Counted from the first letter of the stretch, positions 22,806 through 31,528 are shown. The stretch is 64,000 nucleotides of DNA from Pseudodesulfovibrio pelocollis (GCF_030282845.1 NZ_JASTWE010000008.1:1-64000); one strand, 5' to 3'. Notes: generated from the letters alone by a model not told the origin. Made by a program: numbers and translations.

Positions 22806-23567
22806 TTATCTCATGTGGCATCTGAAGCAGGCATCGTCGCCGTAAGGGCCGCTCGTTTTCGCTTCGTGGCAGCCCATGCATTGCGTGTGAAAGGCCGTTG
22901 CCGTGGTAGGCACCAGCTGGTCCGTTGGATCGGCGTGGCAGTCAGAGCAGGGGCGCAGGGCTGGCTTGGCTTCGTCCGTCTCCCCGGTCTGCGGCGGTGC
23001 GGCGGGCTGGCGCACATGGCATGTGGCGCAGCCGGTGACGCCCGCGTCAAAGAGGTCGTCGTGGCAGGAGGCGCAGCGCGCATGGGCCGCGTCCTTGCGC
23101 GAGGGGATGTCGGTCCGTCCGCCGTGGCAGTTGGCGCAGGATTGCGGGGTCGGTTCGATGCTCGCGTCGTGGTGGCAGGCCCGACAGTTCCCGGCGGCGT
23201 AGTCCTCGGCGTGGCCGTTGTGGTCGAAGTTGTCGATGGTCGCCTCCGGGTGGTGACAGGACGCGCACTGCTTCGGGTCCATGGTCTCCTGGTGCCCGAG
23301 GATGAAGGGCTGGTCGAATTTGGGCACATGGCAGCTTGAGCAGGCGGGCGGGGCGGGGTCATCTCCCGAGGTATGGTGGCAGTCGGCGCAGGCGCGCTCC
23401 GGCATGTCGGCGTGGATCTTGTGGTCGAAGATGACCTTGCCGCCCTTGTTCTCAAGCAGGATGCGCACGGGCATCGCGTCAGTCCGGGTCGGGACGAGAT
23501 AACCGGCCAGGGCCAGGATGAAGATGACCCCCGTCAGCAGGGCGATGGGCAGGAAGCGACTGTTCAA
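22806..23567 (-). CDS. Rnf-associated decaheme cytochrome c
   Basis: 253 residues with an N-terminal membrane segment (about 6-25) that may be uncleaved. There are ten C-x-x-C-H heme motifs: C-A-D-C-H, C-S-S-C-H, C-A-S-C-H, C-R-A-C-H, C-A-N-C-H, C-A-S-C-H, C-A-T-C-H, C-S-D-C-H, C-M-G-C-H and C-F-R-C-H. It acts in the periplasm and in Desulfovibrio such genes head the rnf operon. It probably exchanges electrons between the Rnf complex and the periplasmic cytochrome c3 pool. First gene of the operon. Confidence 0.93.
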   Translation of the reverse strand: MNSRFLPIALLTGVIFILALAGYLVPTRTDAMPVRILLENKGGKVIFDHKIHADMPERACADCHHTSGDDPAPPACSSCHVPKFDQPFILGHQETMDPKQCASCHHPEATIDNFDHNGHAEDYAAGNCRACHHDASIEPTPQSCANCHGGRTDIPSRKDAAHARCASCHDDLFDAGVTGCATCHVRQPAAPPQTGETDEAKPALRPCSDCHADPTDQLVPTTATAFHTQCMGCHEAKTSGPYGDDACFRCHMR

Positions 23568-23599
23568 TGAATCAACCTCGGATTGGTGCGTAGTTTCTT

Positions 23600-23629
23600 C
23601 TTATAGATGAATTACTCGGTTCAAGTCCA
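23600..23629 (-). promoter_or_regulatory. candidate promoter of the cytochrome-rnf operon
   Basis: On the minus strand TGGACT and TATAAG are separated by 18 bases (4 of 6 and 5 of 6 consensus matches). The predicted start is about 26 bases upstream of the cytochrome ATG. Confidence 0.45.
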
Positions 23630-23722
23630 CACCCAATGTCGATTGACCGGTTGCTCAACGCCGCAGGAGTGGCTCGCGCCGGGAGGCGGCGGACTTCGAT
23701 GCAGCCGGGAACGGGACCGGGG

Positions 23723-24031
23723 TCACCTGCCGACAATGATCGCGCTGAGGAAGGCCAGCACGAAGAAGGCCGCCCCGGCCCACCACAGGGCCACGGAGAG
23801 CTGGGTCGTGATCAGGACATAGGCACCCTTGATGGCGAATTCGAGGGGGAGCGACCGGATCAGCGAGATGAGGTCGAACCCCAGGCGGCCGCCGATATCC
23901 ATGAGGGTGAGCGACGGCCACGTGGCGGTGAAGGTCCAGGTGACGGTCTGATAGCCCAGGACCATGATGCAGGCCGTCCAGGCGATGAGCCCCAGGGCCT
24001 TGAAGAGGGTGTATGGCATTGATTGTTTCAC
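23723..24031 (-). CDS. small membrane protein, unknown
   Basis: 102 residues with three hydrophobic segments (about 8-26, 58-76, 78-100). GTG at 24031 or ATG at 24019 could be the start; neither has a strong ribosome site. A short G-G-R-L-G-F-D-L-I region lies between segments. It sits alone between the rnf operon and a PilZ gene, divergent from the latter. I do not recognise a family. Confidence 0.55.
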   Translation of the reverse strand: MKQSMPYTLFKALGLIAWTACIMVLGYQTVTWTFTATWPSLTLMDIGGRLGFDLISLIRSLPLEFAIKGAYVLITTQLSVALWWAGAAFFVLAFLSAIIVGR

Positions 24032-24090
24032 TGAATGACAGAGTATATATCATTGCCGGGCGATTGACCATAGTGTAGGGGCAGGAGAAA

Positions 24091-24732
24091 ATGGGGGGGC
24101 ATGGCATGCCTCTGGCTGCTGGCGACAAGGTGCTCATGGAGTTTTCCACCTTTGGCGATCGTTTCCTGTGCGTGGTCACGGAGGTGGGGGAGCATGGCCG
24201 TCTTTTCGTCTACGCCCCGGTGCCGCAGCCGGTGGTGAAACGGATGGCCCGTGACCGGACCGCTCGGGTCCGCTTTGCCCACGAAGGTGTCCTGCGCGGT
24301 TTCGACACCCGGGTCCTCAACCGCGACTATCCGCCGGGTGTCATCCTTGAACTGGCCGGGCCGGGCCGGGTGTACGATGCCGAGGACCGCGTCGAGCCCC
24401 GGTGCCGCTGCCGGTTTCCGGCCCTGGTGGCCGATGGCGCGGGTCGCGCGGTGGTGCGCGGGGTGGTCGAGGACATGAGCGCCAGTTGCACCCGGGTCCG
24501 CCTGTCCGACGAGGGTTTCCTGTCCGGGTTCAACGGCACCGAGGTCCGGCTGACCTTTCATCCCTTCGATCCAGACGAGGGATTCACGGTGGTCTGCACG
24601 GTCAGGAAATCCTTTCTCAAGAACTCGATTCGCTATCTGGTCCTCGAATTCAGCCCCGGCGAGGCGGACGCTCGCCAGCGCATTGCCCGGTTCGTGGAGG
24701 CGCAGCTGCGCTGCGGTGAACCGCGATTGTGA
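24091..24732 (+). CDS. PilZ-domain protein (YcgR-like)
   Basis: 213 residues. The N-terminal half has the YcgR-N beta pattern (L-M-E-F-S-T-F-G-D-R-F). The C-terminal PilZ domain starts with R-C-R-C-R-F-P, where R-x-x-x-R binds cyclic di-GMP, and continues with E-D-M-S-A-S-C-T-R-V-R-L, where the second motif D-x-S-x-x-G has Cys in place of Gly. Such proteins change flagellar or surface behaviour in response to cyclic di-GMP. It is a single gene with short gaps on either side. Confidence 0.8.
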   Translation: MGGHGMPLAAGDKVLMEFSTFGDRFLCVVTEVGEHGRLFVYAPVPQPVVKRMARDRTARVRFAHEGVLRGFDTRVLNRDYPPGVILELAGPGRVYDAEDRVEPRCRCRFPALVADGAGRAVVRGVVEDMSASCTRVRLSDEGFLSGFNGTEVRLTFHPFDPDEGFTVVCTVRKSFLKNSIRYLVLEFSPGEADARQRIARFVEAQLRCGEPRL

Positions 24733-24757
24733 CCGGGCCGGGGCAAGGTGCGGCCAG

Positions 24758-25669
24758 TTAGGCCTCGATCTTGAGCTTGCGGGCGTAGGTGGCGGCCTCG
24801 ATGCCCGCCACGCATCCTTCGCCCACGGCCTTGGCCATCTGCAGGGGCGGGCCGCAGATGTCGCCCGCCGCGAAGATGCCGGGGATGTTGGTGCGCTGCT
24901 TCTTGTTCGTGTCGATGTACTTCATGGATTCGTCGAGGGTCACCCCGAGGGTGGCGGTCAGCTCCAGCACACCCTTGGCGCCCTGTTCGATGAACACCCC
25001 GGTGACCTTCCTCGTGGTGCCGTCATCAAGGACCACTTCCTCCACCCCTGTTTCGCCCCGGATTTCCGTGATCTGCACACCCTGGTGGATGGTCACGCCG
25101 GTTTCGTCGAGCTGCCTGCGCAGGCCGTCGGCCACGTCCAGGGTGTCGCAGTACAGGTGGACCTCGCTGGCGAAGCGGGTCAGGGCCACGGCTCCGCTTG
25201 CAGCAGCGCTGCGGTTCCCGGCCACGGCCACGACCTGATTGCGGAAGAAGCCGGCGTCGCAGTCCACGCAATAGCTCACGCCCTTGCCGAGCAGAGCCTT
25301 TTCGCCGGGCACTCCCAGCTTGTTGCGGCTTGAGCCCGTGGCCAGGATCACGGCCTTGGCCAGAATGGAGTCGCCCGATTCAAGGGTGATGGAAAAGAGC
25401 GGCCCCTCGGGCTCGATGACCAGAACATCCTCGTCGCGGAACACGCCGCCAAAGGATTCCACCTGCTCGCGGCCGGTGGCCAGGACATCCTCGCCCGAGA
25501 CCGCAAGCTGGCAGCAGAAGTTTTCGATATGTGCCCAGTACAGGCTGCTGTTGTCCATGCGGCCAAGCATCAGGGTGCTCACGTTCTTGCGCGAGGCGTG
25601 TATTCCGGCCTGCAATCCGGCCGGGCCGGAGCCGAGGATGACCACGTCGTAAGTTTGTCTGTCTGCCAT
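24758..25669 (-). CDS. atypical thioredoxin reductase
   Basis: 303 residues when started at the ATG with CGGAGG before it. G-S-G-P-A-G at 13-18 binds FAD, and the redox pair is C134-V-D-C137. A second nucleotide site is degraded: V-A-V-A-G-N-R-S-A-A with no H-R-R-x-x-F-R motif for NADPH phosphate. The C-terminal G-D-I-C-G motif is present. It probably reduces thioredoxin-like proteins, but its electron donor is unlikely to be NADPH. Thioredoxin reductases lacking this motif have been described in Desulfovibrio, as I recall. Confidence 0.82.
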   Translation of the reverse strand: MADRQTYDVVILGSGPAGLQAGIHASRKNVSTLMLGRMDNSSLYWAHIENFCCQLAVSGEDVLATGREQVESFGGVFRDEDVLVIEPEGPLFSITLESGDSILAKAVILATGSSRNKLGVPGEKALLGKGVSYCVDCDAGFFRNQVVAVAGNRSAAASGAVALTRFASEVHLYCDTLDVADGLRRQLDETGVTIHQGVQITEIRGETGVEEVVLDDGTTRKVTGVFIEQGAKGVLELTATLGVTLDESMKYIDTNKKQRTNIPGIFAAGDICGPPLQMAKAVGEGCVAGIEAATYARKLKIEA

Positions 25670-25808
25670 GAGTGCCTCCGTGGCTGTCGTAAAAGGGACT
25701 GCCAGTGATGATAACAATTCTCTGCGGGATGTACAGCCCCGGCATAAACAATCGGTCGGCGAAGGCATGAAGGGCTAGGCGGTGGGGAAAATTTCGGCCC
25801 GGTCGGGT

Positions 25809-26570
25809 TCAGGCGCGGACGCGGGAGAGGACAACCTCGCGCAACCGCCGGATGCGCGTATCATCCGGGAGCTGGGCCAGGAGCCGGGCCGGGTAGTCCC
25901 GCTCCAGGGCCAGGGCCAGGGAGGAGTGATAGCGCAGGTCGTGCAGCCAGCCGGTCAGGAGCAGCTTGAAGTCGTTGGCGTAGCGCATGTGGCGGTAGTC
26001 GCCAATGCGGCCTTGGAGGATGGCCTGGTACATTTCGTCCGAGTATCGGTCGGGCGCGTCCTCAAGGCGGTGGATGACCGCCTCGCTGCGTTCGCCGTTG
26101 CCCTCGAAGTGGTCGAGGAGGATGCGGAAGATGTCGAGCTTGTCCGCGTCGCGCACCACCGTGACCGGCAGGGTCAGCCCGGGTGGCAGGGTGGGGCGGA
26201 TGGCCTTGGCGTTGTGCTGGGCCACGGCAAAGCGGACCACGCGCCAGTCCCGCTCGGGCAGGCCCGGGGGCAGCTCGGTCTCCCGCAGGGCCAGCACACC
26301 GAGGCGGGCGTGGTTGGCCGAGTCGCGGTCGTTGAAGGTGTGGTATATGGCGAACTGGGGAAAACGGCCCATGTCGTGGTACAGGGCGGCCAGCCGGGTC
26401 AGGTCGGCCATATGGCCGCTCACGCCCTCGGCGGAAAGGATGCGCCCCGCATTGTCGAGCACGCGCAGGGAGTGGTCGAGCTTAAGTCGGATGAGGGCGT
26501 CGTCAGGCCCGCCCGTCAGGTGGGACTCGGCGAAGCGGCTCAGCACCGCGACATGAGGTCCGAACTGCAC
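25809..26570 (-). CDS. HD-domain phosphohydrolase
   Basis: 253 residues with a GTG start 2 bases after the SHOCT gene's stop. H-S-L-R-V is an early metal-ligand histidine, and L-A-A-L-Y-H-D-M-G-R-F holds the HD pair. Later A-V-A-Q-H-N-A-K and V-V-R-D-A-D-K-L-D are the further ligands. The family hydrolyses phosphate bonds of nucleotides or related signals; the substrate cannot be told here. It shares its operon with a membrane protein. Confidence 0.8.
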   Translation of the reverse strand: MQFGPHVAVLSRFAESHLTGGPDDALIRLKLDHSLRVLDNAGRILSAEGVSGHMADLTRLAALYHDMGRFPQFAIYHTFNDRDSANHARLGVLALRETELPPGLPERDWRVVRFAVAQHNAKAIRPTLPPGLTLPVTVVRDADKLDIFRILLDHFEGNGERSEAVIHRLEDAPDRYSDEMYQAILQGRIGDYRHMRYANDFKLLLTGWLHDLRYHSSLALALERDYPARLLAQLPDDTRIRRLREVVLSRVRA

Positions 26571-26572
26571 AC

Positions 26573-26902
26573 TCAGTCCTTGAGCCCCTTCATGAGGATC
26601 TTGTATTCGAATTCGGTGATTTCGCCCCGGGTCAGGCGCTCTTCCAGATCGGCGCGCTCGGCAGCGGTCTGCTCTCTGGCCTCTTGGTCCAGCTCGTGGT
26701 CCCTGAAGCGGCCCTTGGGGCCGAAGAGTACGCGCAGGAAGACGATGATCACGGCGAAGATGATGATGATGAATCCCATGCGCGCTATGGCCGGAAGGAT
26801 GTGTTCGCCGTAGCCCGCGTTGAAGGGCCAGGCCAGCCACATGGGATGGTCGAGGAAGTCGAAGAAACCCGACTTGGTGATCAGGAAATCTGGCATGCGC
26901 AT
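26573..26902 (-). CDS. SHOCT-domain membrane protein
   Basis: 109 residues. A hydrophobic segment (about 44-62) follows an aromatic N-terminal part. The last 25 residues match the SHOCT domain: L-E-E-R-L-T-R-G-E-I-T-E-F-E-Y-K-I-L. SHOCT helices often mediate assembly of membrane proteins. It is upstream of the HD protein, so they may work together. About 240 bases upstream contain no gene I can support. Confidence 0.75.
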   Translation of the reverse strand: MRMPDFLITKSGFFDFLDHPMWLAWPFNAGYGEHILPAIARMGFIIIIFAVIIVFLRVLFGPKGRFRDHELDQEAREQTAAERADLEERLTRGEITEFEYKILMKGLKD

Positions 26903-27064
26903 GAAGTGGTCTCCGGGTTGGCGTCGATCCTCGGGTGGGCACGTTTGCCGGGCAGTGGTCGATGCCCGGGGAGGCGGCGTCGGCCGCCGCAGGGCTCTTA
27001 GTACCCGGCAAATGGCGTGGTTGCAAGGGATTTGGGCCGTGGTCCGCTGTTTTTCACTCGTTGC

Positions 27065-27093
27065 TTGTGCTTGCCGGGGTTAATGTCTATAAG
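27065..27093 (+). promoter_or_regulatory. candidate promoter of the receiver gene
   Basis: TTGTGC and TATAAG are spaced by 17 bases, 51 bases before the ATG of the receiver. Good -10 box, weak -35 box. Confidence 0.4.
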
Positions 27094-27143
27094 GACACTC
27101 TGCATTCTTGAATCAATGCCTGTGGTCGGGCGCAGCCGGAGGA

Positions 27144-27545
27144 ATGATGCGTGTTCTGATAGTCGAGGACGAGTTCACCAGCCGCAAACTCCTGTGGGCC
27201 CTGCTGGCCGATTTCGGGGAATGCGACATGGCCCGTGACGGCCTTGAATGTGTGGACATGTTCCGCAGCGCCCTTGATCGCGGCGAGCGGTACGACCTCG
27301 TCTGCATGGACATCATGATGCCCAACATGGACGGGCACCAGGCCCTCAAGGAGATCCGCGCCATCGAGCACGAGGCGGGAATCCTGCCCCCCGGCGAGAC
27401 CAAGGTGATCATGGTCACGGCCCTCAACGACCCCAAGACCGTGGTCAGGGCCTACTACAAGGGCGGCGCGGCGGCGTATCTGCCAAAGCCCATCGAGGTG
27501 GAATCTCTCCACGCAATCCTGCGCGACCTGGGACTCATCGAGTAG
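27144..27545 (+). CDS. stand-alone response-regulator receiver
   Basis: 133 residues from the first ATG (27144); the ATG at 27147 has better ribosome-site spacing. It contains only the receiver domain: acidic pair E8-D9, phosphorylation site Asp56 in C-M-D-I-M-M-P, Thr92 and Lys115 in L-P-K-P. It likely receives phosphate from a distant histidine kinase and acts by binding another protein. It is monocistronic or leads the Tim44-like gene. Confidence 0.88.
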   Translation: MMRVLIVEDEFTSRKLLWALLADFGECDMARDGLECVDMFRSALDRGERYDLVCMDIMMPNMDGHQALKEIRAIEHEAGILPPGETKVIMVTALNDPKTVVRAYYKGGAAAYLPKPIEVESLHAILRDLGLIE

Positions 27546-27576
27546 ACGGGCGCGCGGCCAGAATAGACCCATACCA

Positions 27577-28341
27577 ATGACAGCAAGAAATAACGACACA
27601 TCATTGACGATTTTCCGCCCGATCAGGGTTGGCGCAGCGGTCATGTCCGCCCTGGCTATCTTGCTTTGGGCCGTCCCTGCGCTGGCAGCCGAGCCTCCTC
27701 AGGGCGGCGGCGGCAGCATCCTCAACATTCTCTTTCTCGGTTTGATCGCCTATTTCCTCGTGCGCGCCTTCCGGCGGCGCGGGGGTGGCGGGTCAGGGCC
27801 GGGCCGAGGCTCCGGGGACGACGACCAGTCCACGCGCGACGATTCGCCCAGGCCTCCGGGCAAACCCATGGATCGGCATGAGGCGGCCCGGCAGATGTGG
27901 AGCATGCTTGGCTCGGGCGACGCAGCCCAGAACACCCCCGTGGCTGGCAGGCCCGGTCCGGAGCCCGGCGGCTTCGACGCCGCAGAATTCCTGGAGGGGG
28001 CCAAGCTTTTCTTCTCCCGTTTCCAGCAGGTGTCGGGCGGCCGCGATCTGGAAGAGTTGCGCGGCTTCCTCTCCGAAGATGTCTACGAGCAGACCCTGGC
28101 CGCGCTCCCGGCGGACGCGGCGTTGGCCCGCACCGAGGTCATGCTGGTGGACGCCCGGCTGGTGGAGCGCAAGAGCGAAGGCGGCCGGACCTGGGTCACG
28201 GTGTTCTACGACGCCCAGCTGCGCCGGGGCGTTTCTGGCGAGCAGCCCTACACGCTGCGCACCGCCTGGGAATTCTCCAGGGCCGAGGGAGCGGAAAACG
28301 GCCTGTGGACCCTTGAAAAGATCAACAAGATGGATCAATAG
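27577..28341 (+). CDS. Tim44-like domain protein
   Basis: 254 residues. An N-terminal signal (about 18-37) is followed by a glycine-rich stretch, a short membrane segment with I-L-N-I-L-F-L-G-L-I-A-Y-F-L-V and then a linker of Gly, Arg and Asp. The Tim44-like domain covers the last 130 residues: A-K-L-F-F-S-R-F-Q-Q, then Y-E-Q-T-L, ending with W-T-L-E-K-I-N. Bacterial Tim44-like proteins are membrane-anchored with unsettled function. Confidence 0.82.
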   Translation: MTARNNDTSLTIFRPIRVGAAVMSALAILLWAVPALAAEPPQGGGGSILNILFLGLIAYFLVRAFRRRGGGGSGPGRGSGDDDQSTRDDSPRPPGKPMDRHEAARQMWSMLGSGDAAQNTPVAGRPGPEPGGFDAAEFLEGAKLFFSRFQQVSGGRDLEELRGFLSEDVYEQTLAALPADAALARTEVMLVDARLVERKSEGGRTWVTVFYDAQLRRGVSGEQPYTLRTAWEFSRAEGAENGLWTLEKINKMDQ

Positions 28342-28380
28342 CCCGTTTCGGGTCTCGTGGTCAGCAAGGATGGTATTGCC

Positions 28381-29100
28381 GTGACGGAGTACGATCTCGA
28401 TCAGCCCATGGACCGGCTCATCGAACTGGCGGTGCGCAAATTCGGGCCGGTGGAGTTTCGCAAGGTGGCCCTTGGGGACATCTCGCTGGATGTGCTGCAA
28501 GTCAAGAACATGCCGCAGTACCTTGAGACCCTGGCCAACAGGACCCGGTCGGGACAGTCCGTGAGCCTGCCCTTGTGGGCCAAGGTCTGGCCGTCGTGTC
28601 TGGTTCTTGGCTACATGCTTTCCCGTTATCCGCTTTCCGGGGGGGGGCGTTTTCTGGAGCTTGGGGCGGGCTGCGCCGTCAACAGCATGGCCCTGGCCAG
28701 TCGCGGCCTGCCCGTGACCATCAGCGACATTGATCCCGATGCGCTGCTTTTCAGCCGTATCAATGTGCTCAAGAACAAGCTTGAAGCGTACGCCACCGTC
28801 ACCCGGCTGGACTTCACCGTTCCGAACAACGGCGAGAGGTACGACTGTATCGTGTGCTGCGAGGTGCTTTACGACGAAGCTGTCTTCGAGCCACTGCTCG
28901 CCTTTCTCGACAGCCATCTGGCCGAAGGCGCGCAGGCAGAGATATTTCTTGCCATGGACGAGAAGCGGCAGGCCCGCAGTTTCTTCACCAGGGCCGCCGA
29001 GCGCTACGCCATGGCCCGGACCGACTCCGCCTACACCGAAAAGGACACCGGCGAGAATCGGACCATCAACCTTTACAGACTCAAGAGGAAAACGGCGTGA
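28381..29100 (+). CDS. SAM-dependent methyltransferase (Methyltransf_16-like)
   Basis: 239 residues from a GTG after AGCAAGGA; another GTG at 28357 would add eight residues. SAM-binding motif I is F-L-E-L-G-A-G-C-A-V-N-S-M-A-L-A, followed by a D-I-D-P-D acidic loop and later C-C-E-V-L-Y-D. This resembles lysine and protein methyltransferases of the METTL21 type. It overlaps the YcaO gene by one base. Its protein substrate is unknown, but the neighbours suggest an enzyme of the DsrC branch may be considered. Confidence 0.8.
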   Translation: MTEYDLDQPMDRLIELAVRKFGPVEFRKVALGDISLDVLQVKNMPQYLETLANRTRSGQSVSLPLWAKVWPSCLVLGYMLSRYPLSGGGRFLELGAGCAVNSMALASRGLPVTISDIDPDALLFSRINVLKNKLEAYATVTRLDFTVPNNGERYDCIVCCEVLYDEAVFEPLLAFLDSHLAEGAQAEIFLAMDEKRQARSFFTRAAERYAMARTDSAYTEKDTGENRTINLYRLKRKTA

Positions 29101-30824
29101 TGCGGCTTGCGGATTGCCCAAAGGCATACACCTCGGACCAGGACAAGGCCTGCACCCCAGTCGAGACCGTCAGGCGCGTGACCGCGCGGCTGGCCGAAAC
29201 CTGCCAGGGCGTGCTCGACAGGACCGAGCGGGTGGACACCGGCAGGCTCGGCATACCGGTCTTTGTCGGCGTTTGCGGTCCCGAGGCGCGGCGGGTCATG
29301 CCCACCCGCAAGCAGATGGGCAAGGGAGCCTCGCCCGAGCAGGCCGAGGCGTCCGCCCTCATGGAGCTGGTGGAGCGGTATTCCTATTTTCATTTCTGGG
29401 CCGACGAGGCGAATTTCACCCGCCTGACCTGGACCGAGGCCGAAGAAAAGTGGCCGGGGCAGGTCATGGACATCTCCCTGGTGGCCGCCTCGGTGAACGA
29501 GACCATTTCCGATGCCGAAGCGAGACGGCTCATGGACCTCAACCGCTGGCGGTTTCATCCGGCCCTTGACGTGGCCAGCGGCGAGTATCGGTACGTACCC
29601 CTGGACTGGTTCAAGAAGCTCAACGAATTCAATGGATCGTCAGCCGGGAACACCTATGAGGAGTCCATCTTCCAGGGCGGCTGCGAGCTGGTGGAGCGGC
29701 ATGTCTGCGCCCTGATCGACCGGGCCCGGCCGACCCTGCCGACCATTGACCCGAAATCCTCGGACGACCCGGTGCTCAAGCGGCTGGTGGAGTGCTTCGA
29801 GAACAACGGCGTCACCCTGATCCTCAAGGATTTCAGCATGGACTACCCGGTGCCCACGGTGGGAGCCGTGGCCTGGGATGCCAGAACGTTCCCCGCCTTG
29901 AGCGAGATCGTGTTCACCGCGGGCACGGCGGCCTCACCGGCCAAGGCCGCCATCCGGGCCATCACCGAGGTGGCGCAGCTGGCCGGGGATTTCGAGACCA
30001 GCCGCGTCTACGAGGCGTCCGGTCTGCCCAAATTCACCCGGATAGAGCAGGCGCAGTGGCTCGCCCAGGGAGCGATGGTCGGCCTCGACACCTTGCCCGG
30101 CGTCGAGGATGAGAACATATTTGCTGAACTGATGGCCCTGGCCAGGGGGCTGGCCGAGCGGAAGACGCCGCTCTTCAGCGTCAGCACCATGCATCCGGCC
30201 ATCCAGGTGACCACCAACTACAATTTCGTCCCTGGCTTCGATTTTCGCGAGCGCACCCCCAATCGCAGCATCGGCCTCTTCGTGGGCCGCATCCTGGCCG
30301 AGGAGGCGGATTTCGACGACGCATTCGAGGGGCTGGAGGTGGTGGAGGATATCTATCCCGACGCCTATTTCATCCCGTTTTTCAAGGCGCTGCTGGCCCT
30401 GCGCATGGACGATCCCGGTTTTGCCGCCGAGCAGTTCGCCCTGGCCGGGCCGCTCCAGCCCGCCGACGAGGAGCGCGCCCTGTGCGCCTTTTATGAGGCG
30501 TACGCCCTGTCTCGCCAGGAGCGCTGGGAAGAGACCCTGGCTCCGCTGGACCGGGCGTTGGCTCTGGATGTCGAATGCCGGGAATACTTCAACCTGCGCG
30601 GCGTGGCCCATTTCAAGGGCGGCCGCTACGAGGTGGCGGCCAGGGATTTCGAGGCGGCCCTGACCATTGATAGCGGGTCGCCCCATGACCTGGCCAACCT
30701 CGGCCTGTGCCACAAATTCATGGGTAACACCGAGGAAGCGCTTGACTATCTCGGTGCTGCGCTTAAAATGGAACCTGGGCTGGAATATGCCCGGTCTCAC
30801 TACGACGAGCTCTGTCAGTCCTGA
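29100..30824 (+). CDS. YcaO-domain protein with C-terminal TPR repeats
   Basis: 574 residues with its ATG overlapping the methyltransferase stop. The YcaO domain spans about residues 15-390: G-K-G-A-S-P-E-Q-A-E-A-S-A-L-M-E-L-V-E-R is the first ATP/Mg-binding segment, with G-G-C-E-L-V-E-R-H and T-A-A-S-P-A-K-A-A-I-R further on. YcaO enzymes use ATP to activate backbone amides for cyclisation or thioamide formation. The last 170 residues form three TPR-like helical repeats (E-Y-F-N-L-R-G-V-A-H-F-K-G-G-R-Y and so on) that may hold the substrate protein. dsrC follows 209 bases later. Confidence 0.9.
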   Translation: MRLADCPKAYTSDQDKACTPVETVRRVTARLAETCQGVLDRTERVDTGRLGIPVFVGVCGPEARRVMPTRKQMGKGASPEQAEASALMELVERYSYFHFWADEANFTRLTWTEAEEKWPGQVMDISLVAASVNETISDAEARRLMDLNRWRFHPALDVASGEYRYVPLDWFKKLNEFNGSSAGNTYEESIFQGGCELVERHVCALIDRARPTLPTIDPKSSDDPVLKRLVECFENNGVTLILKDFSMDYPVPTVGAVAWDARTFPALSEIVFTAGTAASPAKAAIRAITEVAQLAGDFETSRVYEASGLPKFTRIEQAQWLAQGAMVGLDTLPGVEDENIFAELMALARGLAERKTPLFSVSTMHPAIQVTTNYNFVPGFDFRERTPNRSIGLFVGRILAEEADFDDAFEGLEVVEDIYPDAYFIPFFKALLALRMDDPGFAAEQFALAGPLQPADEERALCAFYEAYALSRQERWEETLAPLDRALALDVECREYFNLRGVAHFKGGRYEVAARDFEAALTIDSGSPHDLANLGLCHKFMGNTEEALDYLGAALKMEPGLEYARSHYDELCQS

Positions 30825-30880
30825 CCGGGCGAGAGTTTCGGCGGAGCCTGAAGAGGCAGTGAGGGAAATTCGTCGAGTGC

Positions 30881-30910
30881 TTGACAAGCTGTGCCCTGTG
30901 GACGTAATGT
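30881..30910 (+). promoter_or_regulatory. candidate dsrC promoter
   Basis: A perfect TTGACA is followed, 16-18 bases downstream, by CGTAAT or TAATGT. This precedes dsrC by about 120 bases and would give it a transcript independent of the YcaO gene, as expected for an abundant protein. Confidence 0.5.
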
Positions 30911-31032
30911 CCCGTCACGGTTTTAGTGCGGATTACCACGGTATCAAGCAGCGGATCGCTGTTTAATCGGATAAGGTTGTTCCGGGAAGTCCCGGGGCTA
31001 CAGCAAGACAAACATCCCACTAGGAGGATACA

Positions 31033-31350
31033 ATGGCTGTTGTTGAATTTCAGGGCGCTACTTTCGAGGTTGATGAGGACGGTTTCCTTCAGAAGTTCGA
31101 GGACTGGACCCCCGCCTGGGTCGATTTCGTGAAAGAGTCCGAGGGCATCAAGGAGATCACCGAGGATCACCAGAAGGTCATTGACTTCCTTCAGGACTAC
31201 TACAAGAAGAACGGCATTGCCCCGATGGTCCGCATCCTCTCCAAGGTGACCGGCTTCAAGCTGAAGCAGATCTACGAGCTGTTCCCGTCCGGCCCCGGCA
31301 AGGGTGCCTGTAAGATGGCTGGTCTGCCCAAGCCCACCGGCTGCGTCTAA
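31033..31350 (+). CDS. dsrC: DsrC, sulfur carrier of dissimilatory sulfite reduction
   Basis: 105 residues with AGGAGGA upstream. The C-terminal arm has Cys93 in G-A-C-K-M-A-G and the penultimate Cys104 in P-T-G-C-V, the two residues that form the trisulfide with sulfite-derived sulfur. Conserved G-P-G-K-G precedes them. It works with DsrAB sulfite reductase and the membrane complex DsrMKJOP in the cytoplasm. A strong terminator closes the gene. Both cysteines separate it from TusE-like relatives. Confidence 0.97.
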   Translation: MAVVEFQGATFEVDEDGFLQKFEDWTPAWVDFVKESEGIKEITEDHQKVIDFLQDYYKKNGIAPMVRILSKVTGFKLKQIYELFPSGPGKGACKMAGLPKPTGCV

Positions 31351-31373
31351 CCACAAGCCGAGCTTGAATGACT

Positions 31374-31402
31374 GGGCGGGAGCGCAAGCTCCCGCCCTTT
31401 TT
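31374..31402 (+). terminator. intrinsic terminator of dsrC
   Basis: A 10-bp perfect stem (GGGCGGGAGC/GCTCCCGCCC) with GCAA loop, followed by TTTTT. Confidence 0.93.
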
Positions 31403-31528
31403 GTGTCGCCGCCACTTGGTGTGTCGTCTGGTATCGAGTCGCTTGGGTGTGCGTTTTTTTGCTTGCCAACCAGGATGGGCCCGAGTATAAGCCCGAGTTC
31501 CACGCACCAAATATGACAGGAGATCGTC

